36,413 nt of DNA. It comes from CAZSXS01 sp964611385. GTDB taxonomy: Bacteria > Bacillota > Clostridia > Lachnospirales > CAYPQA01. A program made the translations under genes and the position numbers. Shown here one piece after another: positions 24,467 to 31,962 of this stretch (position 1 is its first letter; each line of letters begins with the position of its first letter). The stretch is taken from the NCBI GenBank assembly GCA_964611385.1, contig CAZSXS010000035.1, positions 1-36,413 of the forward strand, in the 5' to 3' direction. The notes beneath the pieces are model-generated. The model was given only the letters and a program-made list of their open reading frames with translations. It did not search any database and was not told the origin of the DNA.

Positions 24467-25270
24467 TCAATTCCCTACGCTTGAGTATCGCTTCAAGCTA
24501 AATCTCCAAACAAGAAATACAAGCAAAAACAGTATCATTGCAATAAAGGGTGTCAAATAAATATACCCTGCCCAGAACTGTGACATATCCGGTTTATTCA
24601 AGAAGAACTGCGCTGGAAAGTAATTGACAAAGGCAAATGGAACGACAAACATCAAAATGGTTTGAATGAATTTTGGATAGATACTGATGGGGTATCCTGC
24701 AAATTTTCTGGTGTTATAGTAGAGCATACTAACAAGTTCGTCTATCTTAACAATCCAAAAGCTTGAGCAAGACATTAATAGAAATAAGGAGGCTTGAATG
24801 ATGACGGCACTAATAACTGTGATACTGTAATAAAAAACCGTGCCAGCCGTCCAAACAACCCCTATTTTATTTGCGCAGAAGAAAAACAAAACCAAGCCCA
24901 ATCCACCATGCCCTATTGCGGCAAACATATCCGCGTTTGAAGCCATCACCTGCATCAGCAGTCCCCTCGGACGTAATAAAAATCGATCAAATTCCCCTGT
25001 ATAAACCAAATCGCTAAAATCTCTCAGACCTGTAAAAAACAAAATAAATATTCCATAGGTTAGAAATAGGAAAGAAAATAAAAATAGAAGCTCGTAAAAG
25101 TTCCAACCATTAATGTCTGTAAAGGTTTGCAGGGTCAGATAAATGACAATAATGCCTGTCGCTTCTCTCAAAAAAACAGCTAAAGACCGTAAAATGGCAT
25201 CCACCCGATATTGAAACCACGATTTAGAAATATATTTTACATATAATAAATACAATTTTAAGCTATCCAT
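24467..25270 (-). CDS. ABC-2 type exporter permease (PF06182-like), second subunit
   Basis: A 267-residue integral membrane protein with six hydrophobic helices. Its architecture, the motif 'FDRFLLRPRGLLMQVM' (94-109) and the ending 'SLKRYSSVGN' are characteristic of the COG3694/COG4587 permeases that work with a COG4586 ATPase; B. subtilis has none with a firm substrate, and related systems export xenobiotics in Streptomyces and Synechocystis. ATG 25270 lies one base after the stop of the previous permease and uses its GGAGGATAAG end as ribosome site, so the genes are tightly coupled. The last 37 coding bases are duplicated downstream of the diguanylate cyclase. Confidence 0.92.
   Translation of the reverse strand: MDSLKLYLLYVKYISKSWFQYRVDAILRSLAVFLREATGIIVIYLTLQTFTDINGWNFYELLFLFSFLFLTYGIFILFFTGLRDFSDLVYTGEFDRFLLRPRGLLMQVMASNADMFAAIGHGGLGLVLFFFCANKIGVVWTAGTVFYYSITVISAVIIQASLFLLMSCSSFWIVKIDELVSMLYYNTRKFAGYPISIYPKFIQTILMFVVPFAFVNYFPAQFFLNKPDMSQFWAGYIYLTPFIAMILFLLVFLVWRFSLKRYSSVGN
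24472..24508. repeat. 37-base direct repeat, copy B, at the 3' end of the ABC-2 permease gene
   Basis: The original-looking member of the pair: it is the coding sequence for the conserved C-terminus of the permease. With copy A (22840-22876) it encloses the diguanylate cyclase gene. Confidence 0.92.
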
Positions 25271-25271
25271 C

Positions 25272-26060
25272 TTATCCTCCTACAACGACAAGCTTTTTAA
25301 TGCCTTTAGCCCACAGCCATTGACCTAGGGTAAAAAGAAGCAGTATCCAAATACACTGTTTTACATAAATCGGTAACACCGTAGCTGCGTGAATCTGCCC
25401 AAGATAAATCTTGATGGGCGCAAAGTAGATGACATCAAAGGGCGTGTAACGAATGAATGCATTTAGCCATGGGGGCATAAACCATAAAGGGAGCATCGTA
25501 CCGGACAACACGCCAATAAAGACATTTTTGATCGTTGAAAAGCTCCATATATTCACAAACCAGAACGACAAAACCGAGATGATGTAACCGATATAGTACA
25601 AAATCAAGAATCCCAAAACAACAGAGATGATCATTAGCAAAACATTAAGCAACGAGGCGGGAGGCAATATTTGAAAAAATAGCAATGAAACAAGCAGTGA
25701 CGGAATGAATCGAGCAATGATGCGAAACAAATTATTCCCGACGGTTTCTGCCATCATCGTTAGGTTTATATCCAGGGGCTTCAATAAATTCACAGCGATA
25801 TCGCCGCTACGTACTCTGCTGGCTAACATAAAATCGTTCACACTTACTGCGTTGGAAATGGATAAGCCAAGAATAAGACTAGTAACCACCATTTGAAAAG
25901 AAATATCGTTCACTTCGGTTCGAGTAGCATACAAAGCTTTCCAAATTGCGATGTTGACAAAGATTGCGATCATCGTGTTGAGTAAGCCTAAGAAAAAGTC
26001 TGCACGAAAGGCCATGCTACTCATAAAGCTTTTTTTCATGATTACAAAATAGGCCTTCAT
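25272..26060 (-). CDS. ABC-2 type exporter permease (PF06182-like), first subunit
   Basis: A 262-residue, six-helix membrane protein of the same family as its downstream partner. 'RSGDIAVNLLKPLDI' (83-97) is the family's conserved cytoplasmic loop, and 'FMPPWLNAFIRYTPFDVIYFAPIKIYLG' covers the last extracellular loop (pattern only). The start ATG overlaps the stop of the ATPase gene (ATGA at 26057-26060) behind GGAGG, so translation is coupled. It would form a heterodimer with the second permease and export an unknown substrate. Confidence 0.92.
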   Translation of the reverse strand: MKAYFVIMKKSFMSSMAFRADFFLGLLNTMIAIFVNIAIWKALYATRTEVNDISFQMVVTSLILGLSISNAVSVNDFMLASRVRSGDIAVNLLKPLDINLTMMAETVGNNLFRIIARFIPSLLVSLLFFQILPPASLLNVLLMIISVVLGFLILYYIGYIISVLSFWFVNIWSFSTIKNVFIGVLSGTMLPLWFMPPWLNAFIRYTPFDVIYFAPIKIYLGQIHAATVLPIYVKQCIWILLLFTLGQWLWAKGIKKLVVVGG

Positions 26061-27043
26061 ATAACCTGACCTCCACCCTCATAAATCTCCCTGATGATCG
26101 CTTCGATTTCAGGCTCTTTAATGGCGAGGTCATTGATTGATCGTTTCGCGGATAATTCCGAAATTAATTCAGAAACATTGCGAGAAGAGGCAAATACAAA
26201 GGATTTTTTGTTTGGGTTTTCCTCATCGTTGATTACCCTAACATTTTCAAGTGCGAAATGATCATATTTCTCAGCAAAATCTACGATCAAAGTACGTTCC
26301 TTACCGTATTTCTTTCGAATGTCATCAATACTGCCATCATAAATAAGTTTGCCTTCATCAATAATAATGATCCTTTTGCAGGTTTTTTCAATATCTTGCA
26401 TATCATGGGTTGTAAAAAGTAAGGTCGTACCTCGTTCTTTATTAACCATAGCAATAAACTCTCGAATTTTTTCTTTAGCAACAACATCTAGACCAATGGT
26501 TGGCTCATCTAAAAAGACAACACTAGGGTTATGCAAAAAAGCCGCAACGATATCCGCTCGCATTCGTTGCCCCAAGCTCAGCTGACGTACAGATTGCTTT
26601 TCAAACTTATGTAGCTCCAAAATATCGTTGAACATATCCATATTTCGCTTAAAATCCGCTTCGGGAATTTTATAGATATGCTTCAACAGGTCAAAGGTAT
26701 CTACGATTGGCAGGTCACGCCAAAGCTGACTCTTTTGTCCAAAAACAACGCCTATGTTTCTGACATATTTTTTTCTGTCCTTGTAAGGAACAAAACCATT
26801 AATATCAATCTCTCCCCCATTGGGGTAAAGGATACCAGAGAGCATTTTAACTGTAGTAGATTTACCCGCACCGTTCGGACCAATAAAGCCGACAGACTGC
26901 CCGTCTTGAATTGAAAAGGAAATGTCATCTACTGCTTTCTTTATTTCATACTTCGGTGCAAATACATTTTTCAAAGCTCCGGCCAGGCCTTTTTCGCGTT
27001 TAGAAATTTTAAACGTCCTAGATACATGTGAAACATTGATCAT
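26057..27043 (-). CDS. ABC exporter ATPase (COG4586 type)
   Basis: A 328-residue cytoplasmic ATPase. Walker A is GPNGAGKST (55-63), the Q-loop lies in 'GVVFGQKSQLW', the signature is 'LSLGQRMRADIVAAF' (LSLGQ in place of LSGGQ, usual in this branch), Walker B is 'VVFLDEPTIGLD' and the H-loop is 'LLFTTHDMQDIEK'. A C-terminal extension of about 90 residues follows the nucleotide-binding fold. It is the first gene of a three-gene operon with two ABC-2 permeases. A promoter is placed at 27075-27103. Confidence 0.96.
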   Translation of the reverse strand: MINVSHVSRTFKISKREKGLAGALKNVFAPKYEIKKAVDDISFSIQDGQSVGFIGPNGAGKSTTVKMLSGILYPNGGEIDINGFVPYKDRKKYVRNIGVVFGQKSQLWRDLPIVDTFDLLKHIYKIPEADFKRNMDMFNDILELHKFEKQSVRQLSLGQRMRADIVAAFLHNPSVVFLDEPTIGLDVVAKEKIREFIAMVNKERGTTLLFTTHDMQDIEKTCKRIIIIDEGKLIYDGSIDDIRKKYGKERTLIVDFAEKYDHFALENVRVINDEENPNKKSFVFASSRNVSELISELSAKRSINDLAIKEPEIEAIIREIYEGGGQVI

Positions 27044-27074
27044 AACTTTAGCCCCCTGTTTGACAATTTCCTTT

Positions 27075-27103
27075 ATCTTATCTCTACTTTTGACTTTTGT
27101 AAA
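27075..27103 (-). promoter_or_regulatory. Putative sigma-A promoter of the ABC-2 exporter operon
   Basis: On the - strand, TTTACA (27098-27103), a 17-base spacer and TAAGAT (27075-27080), about 30 bases before the ATPase start. It lies downstream of the ArsR-type gene's terminator, so the exporter has its own promoter. Confidence 0.55.
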
Positions 27104-27162
27104 GCCGCAGAAAGAGGCGAGCCTGCTGTCTGTAATTTATATGTTATAGTAATGATCCAATA

Positions 27163-27209
27163 AAAAAGGCTATTAGGCAAACAATGCCCAATAGCCTTTT
27201 TGCCTATGG
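27163..27209 (-). terminator. Terminator of the ArsR-type gene, copy A of a duplicated hairpin
   Basis: A 17-bp stem with one mismatch (27163-27179 with 27185-27201, arm AAAAAGGCTATT...) and a 5-base loop, followed on the - strand by TTTTTTATT. The hairpin and the last bases of the ArsR-type gene are repeated at 27964-28020. Confidence 0.93.
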
Positions 27210-27554
27210 TTTTGAATCAGCTGCGTTGCAACTATCAATAGGGATAGATTTTGATAGCTTTGCTAACAATTCAAGCGTTAAGTGAATATCAAAGGTTTTT
27301 ATTTCATAATACTTCATCGATTTTCCAGATTCGGAAACTTCATAACTCCCGGTGACAATGGAGGCCTCTTCAAGCTTTTTGAGGTGCATATATAAAAGTG
27401 GCCTACTCATGTTCATTAACTTTGCCAGTTCGCTGACATATCTACGCTTTTCCGATAGGATGCTTATGACCATGATTCTCATAGGGTGAGATAGAGCAAT
27501 AAATAGCTTTGTATAGTCTGTGTAGCTTGATAAAATCAAGCTTTCATTCTCCAC
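27204..27554 (-). CDS. ArsR-like winged-helix transcription regulator
   Basis: A 116-residue DNA-binding protein; GTG 27554 start with AAAGGAGA upstream inside the previous gene. The N-terminal 'LFIALSHPMRIMVISIL' (17-33) and the helix-turn-helix 'YVSELAKLMNMSRPLLYMHLKKLEEASIV' (39-67, pattern only) match ArsR/HTH_20-type regulators that bind as dimers. There are no Cys pairs in the metal-binding helix, so metal sensing is unlikely. It is co-transcribed with the small membrane protein just upstream (one base between stop and start). The palindrome over their shared promoter at 27905-27934 is a likely autoregulatory operator. Confidence 0.92.
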   Translation of the reverse strand: MENESLILSSYTDYTKLFIALSHPMRIMVISILSEKRRYVSELAKLMNMSRPLLYMHLKKLEEASIVTGSYEVSESGKSMKYYEIKTFDIHLTLELLAKLSKSIPIDSCNAADSKP

Positions 27555-27555
27555 A

Positions 27556-27783
27556 CTACTCTATCTCCTTTAACATCTTATTAATTGAGTTTAGGGTTTC
27601 TTTTATATCGGCAAGTTCTGTTATGATGTTAGCGTTTTCCTGCTTTAATTCTTCATAAAAACGCTTGCTAACACCAGATACTCGGGCCTTGTAAGCCTGA
27701 CCTAAAACCACTACAAGCGCAATAATAAGCAGTCCTACCATTATGGGCACAACAACCCATATAAAAGTAAAAACATCCGTCAT
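27556..27783 (-). CDS. Small single-helix membrane protein with a coiled-coil tail
   Basis: A 75-residue protein starting at ATG 27783, with AGGAG at 27793-27797. Residues 5-30 form one transmembrane helix ('FIWVVVPIMVGLLIIALVVVL'-like, described by pattern), and residues 40-75 are a charged heptad-rich helix ending 'INKMLKEIE'. No named family is recognised. It is the first gene of a two-gene unit with the ArsR-like regulator, which suggests it either controls or is controlled with the regulator, for example by holding it at the membrane; that role is speculative. Confidence 0.85.
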   Translation of the reverse strand: MTDVFTFIWVVVPIMVGLLIIALVVVLGQAYKARVSGVSKRFYEELKQENANIITELADIKETLNSINKMLKEIE

Positions 27784-27904
27784 GTAAACCACTCCTATTT
27801 TATTTTTTTACACAAAGCAAAGGTACTGAGCTTGCCTTCGTACTCTACTTGTAGCAGTAGCAGTCCAATACAGAAATCAAAGCAAGCAATAGAACAGCAC
27901 ATTG

Positions 27905-27946
27905 TTCATGTGTAATAATTATATTACACATGAATCAAGTTGTCAA
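27905..27946 (-). promoter_or_regulatory. Consensus sigma-A promoter with overlapping 12-bp palindromic operator
   Basis: On the - strand: TTGACA (27941-27946), a 17-base spacer and TATAAT (27918-27923), both boxes perfect. A perfect inverted repeat with 12-base arms (TTCATGTGTAAT at 27905-27916, ATTACACATGAA at 27923-27934; 6-base centre) covers the -10 box. A dimer bound here would block RNA polymerase, as expected for autorepression by the ArsR-like protein two genes downstream. Confidence 0.88.
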
Positions 27947-27963
27947 CAGGTTTTTTGTGAGGA

Positions 27964-28016
27964 TAAGCAAAAAGGCTATTAGGCATCCAAACAATGCCCA
28001 CTAGCCTTTTTGCTTA
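27964..28016 (-). terminator. Terminator of the peptide-exporter-type ABC operon, copy B of the duplicated hairpin
   Basis: A perfect 15-bp outer stem (27964-27978 with 28002-28016) with TTAGGCA/TGCCCAC inside, U-rich on both sides. It repeats 27163-27209 with four inserted bases and few substitutions, including the flank TATGGTTTT. It lies about 130 bases after the last ABC exporter gene. Confidence 0.9.
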
Positions 28017-28148
28017 TGGTTTTATGCGGCTGCCGGGGCTAGCGTTCCCAGGCGGGTCAAGTTTTCAGCACTCTGATCCATTACACCGCTTTTTCGCTAT
28101 ACTCAGTCACGTTCAGCTATGCATAGCCGTCGCCCAAAACAATAGAAT

Positions 28149-30044
28149 TTATCCGGGTTGAGCGATGGGGGCTTGGTCAATGTGTAAGAGACTGGGTATA
28201 TAATACTGTGCCTGTGCATTCCACAGCTCGTAGTATTTTCCTTTTTCATCTGCGATGAGTGTATTGTGACTGCCGCGTTGGACCAGCTCACCTTCATTAA
28301 ATACAGCGATATCATCACAGAAACGACAAGAGGACAGACGGTGAGAAATATAGATCGCGGTTTTATCTCCCACAATTTCATTAAATTTTGAGTAAATTTC
28401 AAACTCTGCAATAGGATCAAGGGCAGCTGTGGGTTCGTCAAGGACGATAAAGGGCGCGTTTTTATATAATGCTCTTGCCAGTGCGATTTTCTGCGCCTCG
28501 CCGCCGGATATTTCAATCCCGTCCTCCTCAAAATCCTTGTAGAGTGGAGTGTCAAGACCTCTTGGCCTTGCTGAAAGAAACTCGGACAAACCGGCTTTGT
28601 TTAAACAGTACTCTGCTTGACGCTCATCCATGGCAGTGCTTGCCGCCACGTTCTGCCCAAGGGAGAACGAAAACAGCTTAAAATCCTGAAAGACCACAGA
28701 AAAGATGTTCATATACTCGTTATAGCGATACTTTTTAATATCCACAGCATTCAGTGTTATCTCGCCCTCTGTTGGGTCATATAAGCGGCACAACAACTTG
28801 ATCATGGTACTTTTGCCGCTACCGTTCATACCGACTACCGCCAGTCGTTTGCCAATATTGAGCTTTAGATTAAAATTGCGGAGGGCAAAGGTTTCTGCGC
28901 CTGGGTATTTGAAGGATACGTTCTTGAACTCAATTTCGTATTCGTTGTCGTCGCGCTTTTCCACCGGAAGGCTTCCTTGATACATGGCATTGGGCAAGTC
29001 GAGAAACTCATACAGTACAGCTAAGTATTCGTTGTTGATCCGCAGCTCATTGAATGAATTTAAAAAGCCGTTCAGTCCTTCGCTAAATTTGACTATGCCG
29101 TTAATGTATTTATACAAGTCACCTAGGTCAATCAATTTGTACAGCGCTTTTAATCCAATGAAGATATAGACGAGCAAGCTGATGATTGAAGAGGTCGTAC
29201 TGTTGAGGTTGGAACAGTTAATATTGTTTTTTTCCAGCTTTGAAAATATAGGAAGAATACTGCTGTGTAGACGCTCAAAATTCTCAAGGATCATCTTCTT
29301 TTGATTATATAACCTGATATCTTTGCCGGCATTGTAACCGTTAATATAATTGTCCATAACATAAAAGAATTTTCTGTTAAACGGGATTGTACTATCATTG
29401 AGTTTGAAGTTCTTCTTTGCATTTACGGAATTAGAAAACATAGTAATAAAGGTGTTTGCAACAATAAACAGAAGCAATAGAATTGAACTTACAGGCGAGA
29501 CAATAAGCGTAATCAAGCGATCTTGTCCTATTGTTCCATGAATCGTAAAAGCCTTGTATGTAAGCGCAATCGAAGTGAATACGATGGCTAGATTCCGAAT
29601 CACATCACCGCTCTGGTAAACCAGCTTCCAGATTCCACCACCTGAAGCATTTCGTATATCATCTATACGCCGCCTTTTTAAGTGTATTTCGGGGTTTTCA
29701 ATACTCCCGTAATCCATATCAAGAATTTTTTCATTTAAGTACATGTTGAACTTTCGCTCAAATAATTGATTCTTAACATTGATCTTGCGAGTGATGATTT
29801 GTTTTGCCTGCTGAGTAAGGATGTTCAATGCAAGGGAGATGGCTAGAATAACAAATATGCTTTTGGCCTCATCCCCTCTTGATAAGGCATTGAGCATTTC
29901 CGAACTGGTATAAATCAAAATGAAGGGAAACAGAGCTTCAAGAATAGCACTTACACTAATTAACGGAACAAGACTTGGCTCAATTCCAAATATAATCTTA
30001 TATCCACGAAACAGAATCGTTAAATCTGATTTAAGCTTCTTCAT
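28149..30044 (-). CDS. ABC exporter half-transporter, second subunit
   Basis: A 631-residue fused membrane-plus-ATPase protein. ATG 30044 is chosen because AAGGAG lies ten bases upstream; it overlaps the end of the first exporter gene by 14 bases, while the longer frame has no ribosome site. Five to six membrane helices occupy residues 1-330. The nucleotide-binding domain has Walker A GMNGSGKST (405-413), the signature ISGGEAQKIALARAL, Walker B 'FIVLDEPTAALDP' and the H-loop 'YISHRLSSCRF'. The motif 'DYGSIENPE' in the first third is shared with its partner. There is no C39 peptidase domain. With the first subunit it forms a heterodimer of the type used for peptides or lipids; substrate unknown. 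Confidence 0.94.
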   Translation of the reverse strand: MKKLKSDLTILFRGYKIIFGIEPSLVPLISVSAILEALFPFILIYTSSEMLNALSRGDEAKSIFVILAISLALNILTQQAKQIITRKINVKNQLFERKFNMYLNEKILDMDYGSIENPEIHLKRRRIDDIRNASGGGIWKLVYQSGDVIRNLAIVFTSIALTYKAFTIHGTIGQDRLITLIVSPVSSILLLLFIVANTFITMFSNSVNAKKNFKLNDSTIPFNRKFFYVMDNYINGYNAGKDIRLYNQKKMILENFERLHSSILPIFSKLEKNNINCSNLNSTTSSIISLLVYIFIGLKALYKLIDLGDLYKYINGIVKFSEGLNGFLNSFNELRINNEYLAVLYEFLDLPNAMYQGSLPVEKRDDNEYEIEFKNVSFKYPGAETFALRNFNLKLNIGKRLAVVGMNGSGKSTMIKLLCRLYDPTEGEITLNAVDIKKYRYNEYMNIFSVVFQDFKLFSFSLGQNVAASTAMDERQAEYCLNKAGLSEFLSARPRGLDTPLYKDFEEDGIEISGGEAQKIALARALYKNAPFIVLDEPTAALDPIAEFEIYSKFNEIVGDKTAIYISHRLSSCRFCDDIAVFNEGELVQRGSHNTLIADEKGKYYELWNAQAQYYIPSLLHIDQAPIAQPG

Positions 30045-31863
30045 TGACACAATTCTCCTTCCTATAGTAATAGCTCTGCACATTAAACATTTCTGCATAC
30101 TTGCCGTTTTGAGCCATCAATTCGTCATGGGAACCCATCTCGGCGATTTTCCCGTCCTCCAAAAATAAAATGCGGTCGCAAAACCGAGTACTCGAAAGAC
30201 GGTGAGAAATGAAAATGGACGTCTTCCCTTTGGACAATTCACTGTATTTCAAATACATTTCATTCTCTGCAATGGGGTCAAGAGCAGCGGTGGGCTCATC
30301 AAGGATTAGAAGCAAAGCATTCTTGTATATGGCTCTGGCCAGGCCCAACTTTTGCTTTTCACCGCCGGATAGTTCAATAGCCTCACTCACTACCCCTTTG
30401 AGCAAAATCGTGTTATAACCTTGCGGCAACAGATTGATCTTTTCTTTTAATCCGGCTAGTTCAGTGACCTGCGTCAATAAGTCGCTATCAAATTTGCCTT
30501 CTTCACAGAGAGCAATATTTTGTGCGATGGATACTGGGTACAAGTAAATATCTTGAAAGACCGCTGATATCAGTGAAAAATATTCATCTCTGTTATATTT
30601 GGAAATATCCACGTCGTCGATTTTTATTTCACCGCTTGTGGGACGATATAAACCGCTCAACAGCTTGACGAGCGTCGTTTTTCCAGCTCCGTTTCGCCCG
30701 ACAATGGCGATTTTTTCACCTTTTTTAATGCGAAACGATAGCTGGCTAAGAATACTCTTGTCAGACTTGGGATAAGTAAAGCAAACATGATTGAACTCAA
30801 TATCGACAGTCTCTTTTGGTAGGTTTGCGCCCCTGCCCCTGTTGAAGTGATCAGGAATATTCAGATATTCGCGTAGGTGGCAAATGGATAAGCTTGCGTT
30901 ATTTAGTTGACTGATACTGTTAAAAACGTCCATGATCACACCAGCAAAGGTACCCATAGCAGAAATATAAAACACGGCATCGGCAATGGATATGGAATGA
31001 TTCAAAATAGAAATAATCAGATAAACAAAGCTCACACCGTTGTTCAGTGTCATTTGCAAGGCCTGCCCAATGTCATAATAGACATATGACTTTCGCTCAG
31101 CTTTCTTATACCATTTTTCTCTGTCTGAAAGAACATCTTTGAAAACATCTTGAATCCATGGTTTCAGCTTATACAGCCTGATGTCTTTTGCTCTGTCGAA
31201 ATGGCAAGACACTTGCCCGATATAGTTTAGTTTGCGTTCGTATGTTTGCCAGTTGCTGGCGCTTTTGTGATGCCAATTGTTACAAGCTTTGTTGAGAAAG
31301 TGTTGACCAAGTAACACAGCAGTGATAAAAAGCAATAAAAATAGGTTTAATGAAGAAATAATCGCAGATAAGGTAACGATGCTTATGATACTGGTTCCGA
31401 CATAGACAAGTATATTGATGATCTCTTGGGTTGCAGCATTGTTGCTATTAACGGTTGAAAGCGCTTTGTTTAATTTGTCCAAGCTGTCAGGGTTTTCGAT
31501 ATTTTCATAATCGGTGTCAAGCTGCTTGTGGATTAACATATGGATGTACTTAAAGCGGATGTTAAATTGTCGCCATCTGATTTTGATGGATATGACGTTG
31601 CTTACAATCGTTAAGACAAAAAGAATCGCTAAGAAAATTAAAAGTCTGAATAAAAATACATAAACAGCAGCAGATTCTTCTATCAATGACAATACAAGTC
31701 GCATGATAAAGATACCATACAATTTCAGCACGACATCAATTGGCGCTTTTAATACGCATAGAAACACAAGCAACTTATCCCATTTCCAAATGTTTGCAAC
31801 TGAGAATTTTACATTTTCCAAGACGGAATAGAGCGGCTTTTCTTTTCCCTTTTTCTCTTTCAT
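30031..31863 (-). CDS. ABC exporter half-transporter, first subunit
   Basis: A 610-residue ABC exporter half with about six membrane helices (1-320) and a C-terminal ATPase: Walker A GRNGAGKTT (389-397), signature LSGGEKQKLGLARAI, Walker B 'LLILDEPTAALDP', H-loop 'FISHRLSSTRF'. Both subunits keep the catalytic Glu after Walker B, so both ATP sites may be active. ATG 31863 follows AAAGGAGG at nine bases. Shared features with the second gene ('DYENIENPD', 'KDIRLY') show that the two arose by duplication. It lies 99 bases after the kinase gene, with a promoter -10 box TATAAT at 31888-31893 in between, so it is likely a target of the adjacent LytTR system. Confidence 0.95.
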   Translation of the reverse strand: MKEKKGKEKPLYSVLENVKFSVANIWKWDKLLVFLCVLKAPIDVVLKLYGIFIMRLVLSLIEESAAVYVFLFRLLIFLAILFVLTIVSNVISIKIRWRQFNIRFKYIHMLIHKQLDTDYENIENPDSLDKLNKALSTVNSNNAATQEIINILVYVGTSIISIVTLSAIISSLNLFLLLFITAVLLGQHFLNKACNNWHHKSASNWQTYERKLNYIGQVSCHFDRAKDIRLYKLKPWIQDVFKDVLSDREKWYKKAERKSYVYYDIGQALQMTLNNGVSFVYLIISILNHSISIADAVFYISAMGTFAGVIMDVFNSISQLNNASLSICHLREYLNIPDHFNRGRGANLPKETVDIEFNHVCFTYPKSDKSILSQLSFRIKKGEKIAIVGRNGAGKTTLVKLLSGLYRPTSGEIKIDDVDISKYNRDEYFSLISAVFQDIYLYPVSIAQNIALCEEGKFDSDLLTQVTELAGLKEKINLLPQGYNTILLKGVVSEAIELSGGEKQKLGLARAIYKNALLLILDEPTAALDPIAENEMYLKYSELSKGKTSIFISHRLSSTRFCDRILFLEDGKIAEMGSHDELMAQNGKYAEMFNVQSYYYRKENCVNEEA

Positions 31864-31887
31864 TTTTCCAGGCCTCCTTTAAGTCCC

Positions 31888-31947
31888 ATTATACCTTATG
31901 AAACCCAGAAAAAACGAAAATGCACGCCAACGGTCGAAATTCCAACG
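31888..31947 (-). promoter_or_regulatory. Promoter of the ABC exporter with upstream LytTR-like half-sites
   Basis: On the - strand a perfect TATAAT (31888-31893) has no good -35 box at 17 bases, as expected for an activated promoter. Upstream lie two CGTTGG direct repeats (complement at 31927-31932 and 31942-31947), 15 bases apart; 'ACCGTTGGC' and 'CACGTTGGA' fit the loose LytTR half-site [TA][AC][CA]GTTN[AG][TG] at eight and seven of nine positions. Known LytTR sites are spaced about 21 bases, so the spacing is unusual. Confidence 0.4.
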
Positions 31948-31962
31948 TGAGTGGTTCCTTTT

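Larger units (their letters stand above)
27793..28148. other. Intergenic region with promoter, operator and duplicated terminator
   Basis: Between the small membrane protein gene and the end of the ABC exporter operon (both -). It holds the consensus promoter at 27918-27946, the 24-base palindrome at 27905-27934 and terminator copy B at 27964-28016. A 19-codon frame at 28022-28081 (-) without a ribosome site, reading 'MDQSAENLTRLGTLAPAAA', ends at the repeat and may be a gene remnant. Nothing else was recognised. Confidence 0.6.

Noticed and set aside
22840..24508. Calling the repeat-flanked cyclase segment an integrated mobile element
   Set aside because: No integrase, transposase or terminal inverted repeats are present. 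Only the direct repeats are seen, so it is reported as a finding and not annotated as a mobile element.
28022..28081. 19-codon minus frame reading MDQSAENLTRLGTLAPAAA
   Set aside because: The peptide looks protein-like and may be the start of a decayed gene, but there is no ribosome site and it ends after 19 codons, so it is not listed as a gene.
28103..28555. 150-codon minus frame overlapping the exporter gene end
   Set aside because: It is an out-of-frame shadow of the second ABC exporter subunit, which has clear ATPase motifs in the real frame.
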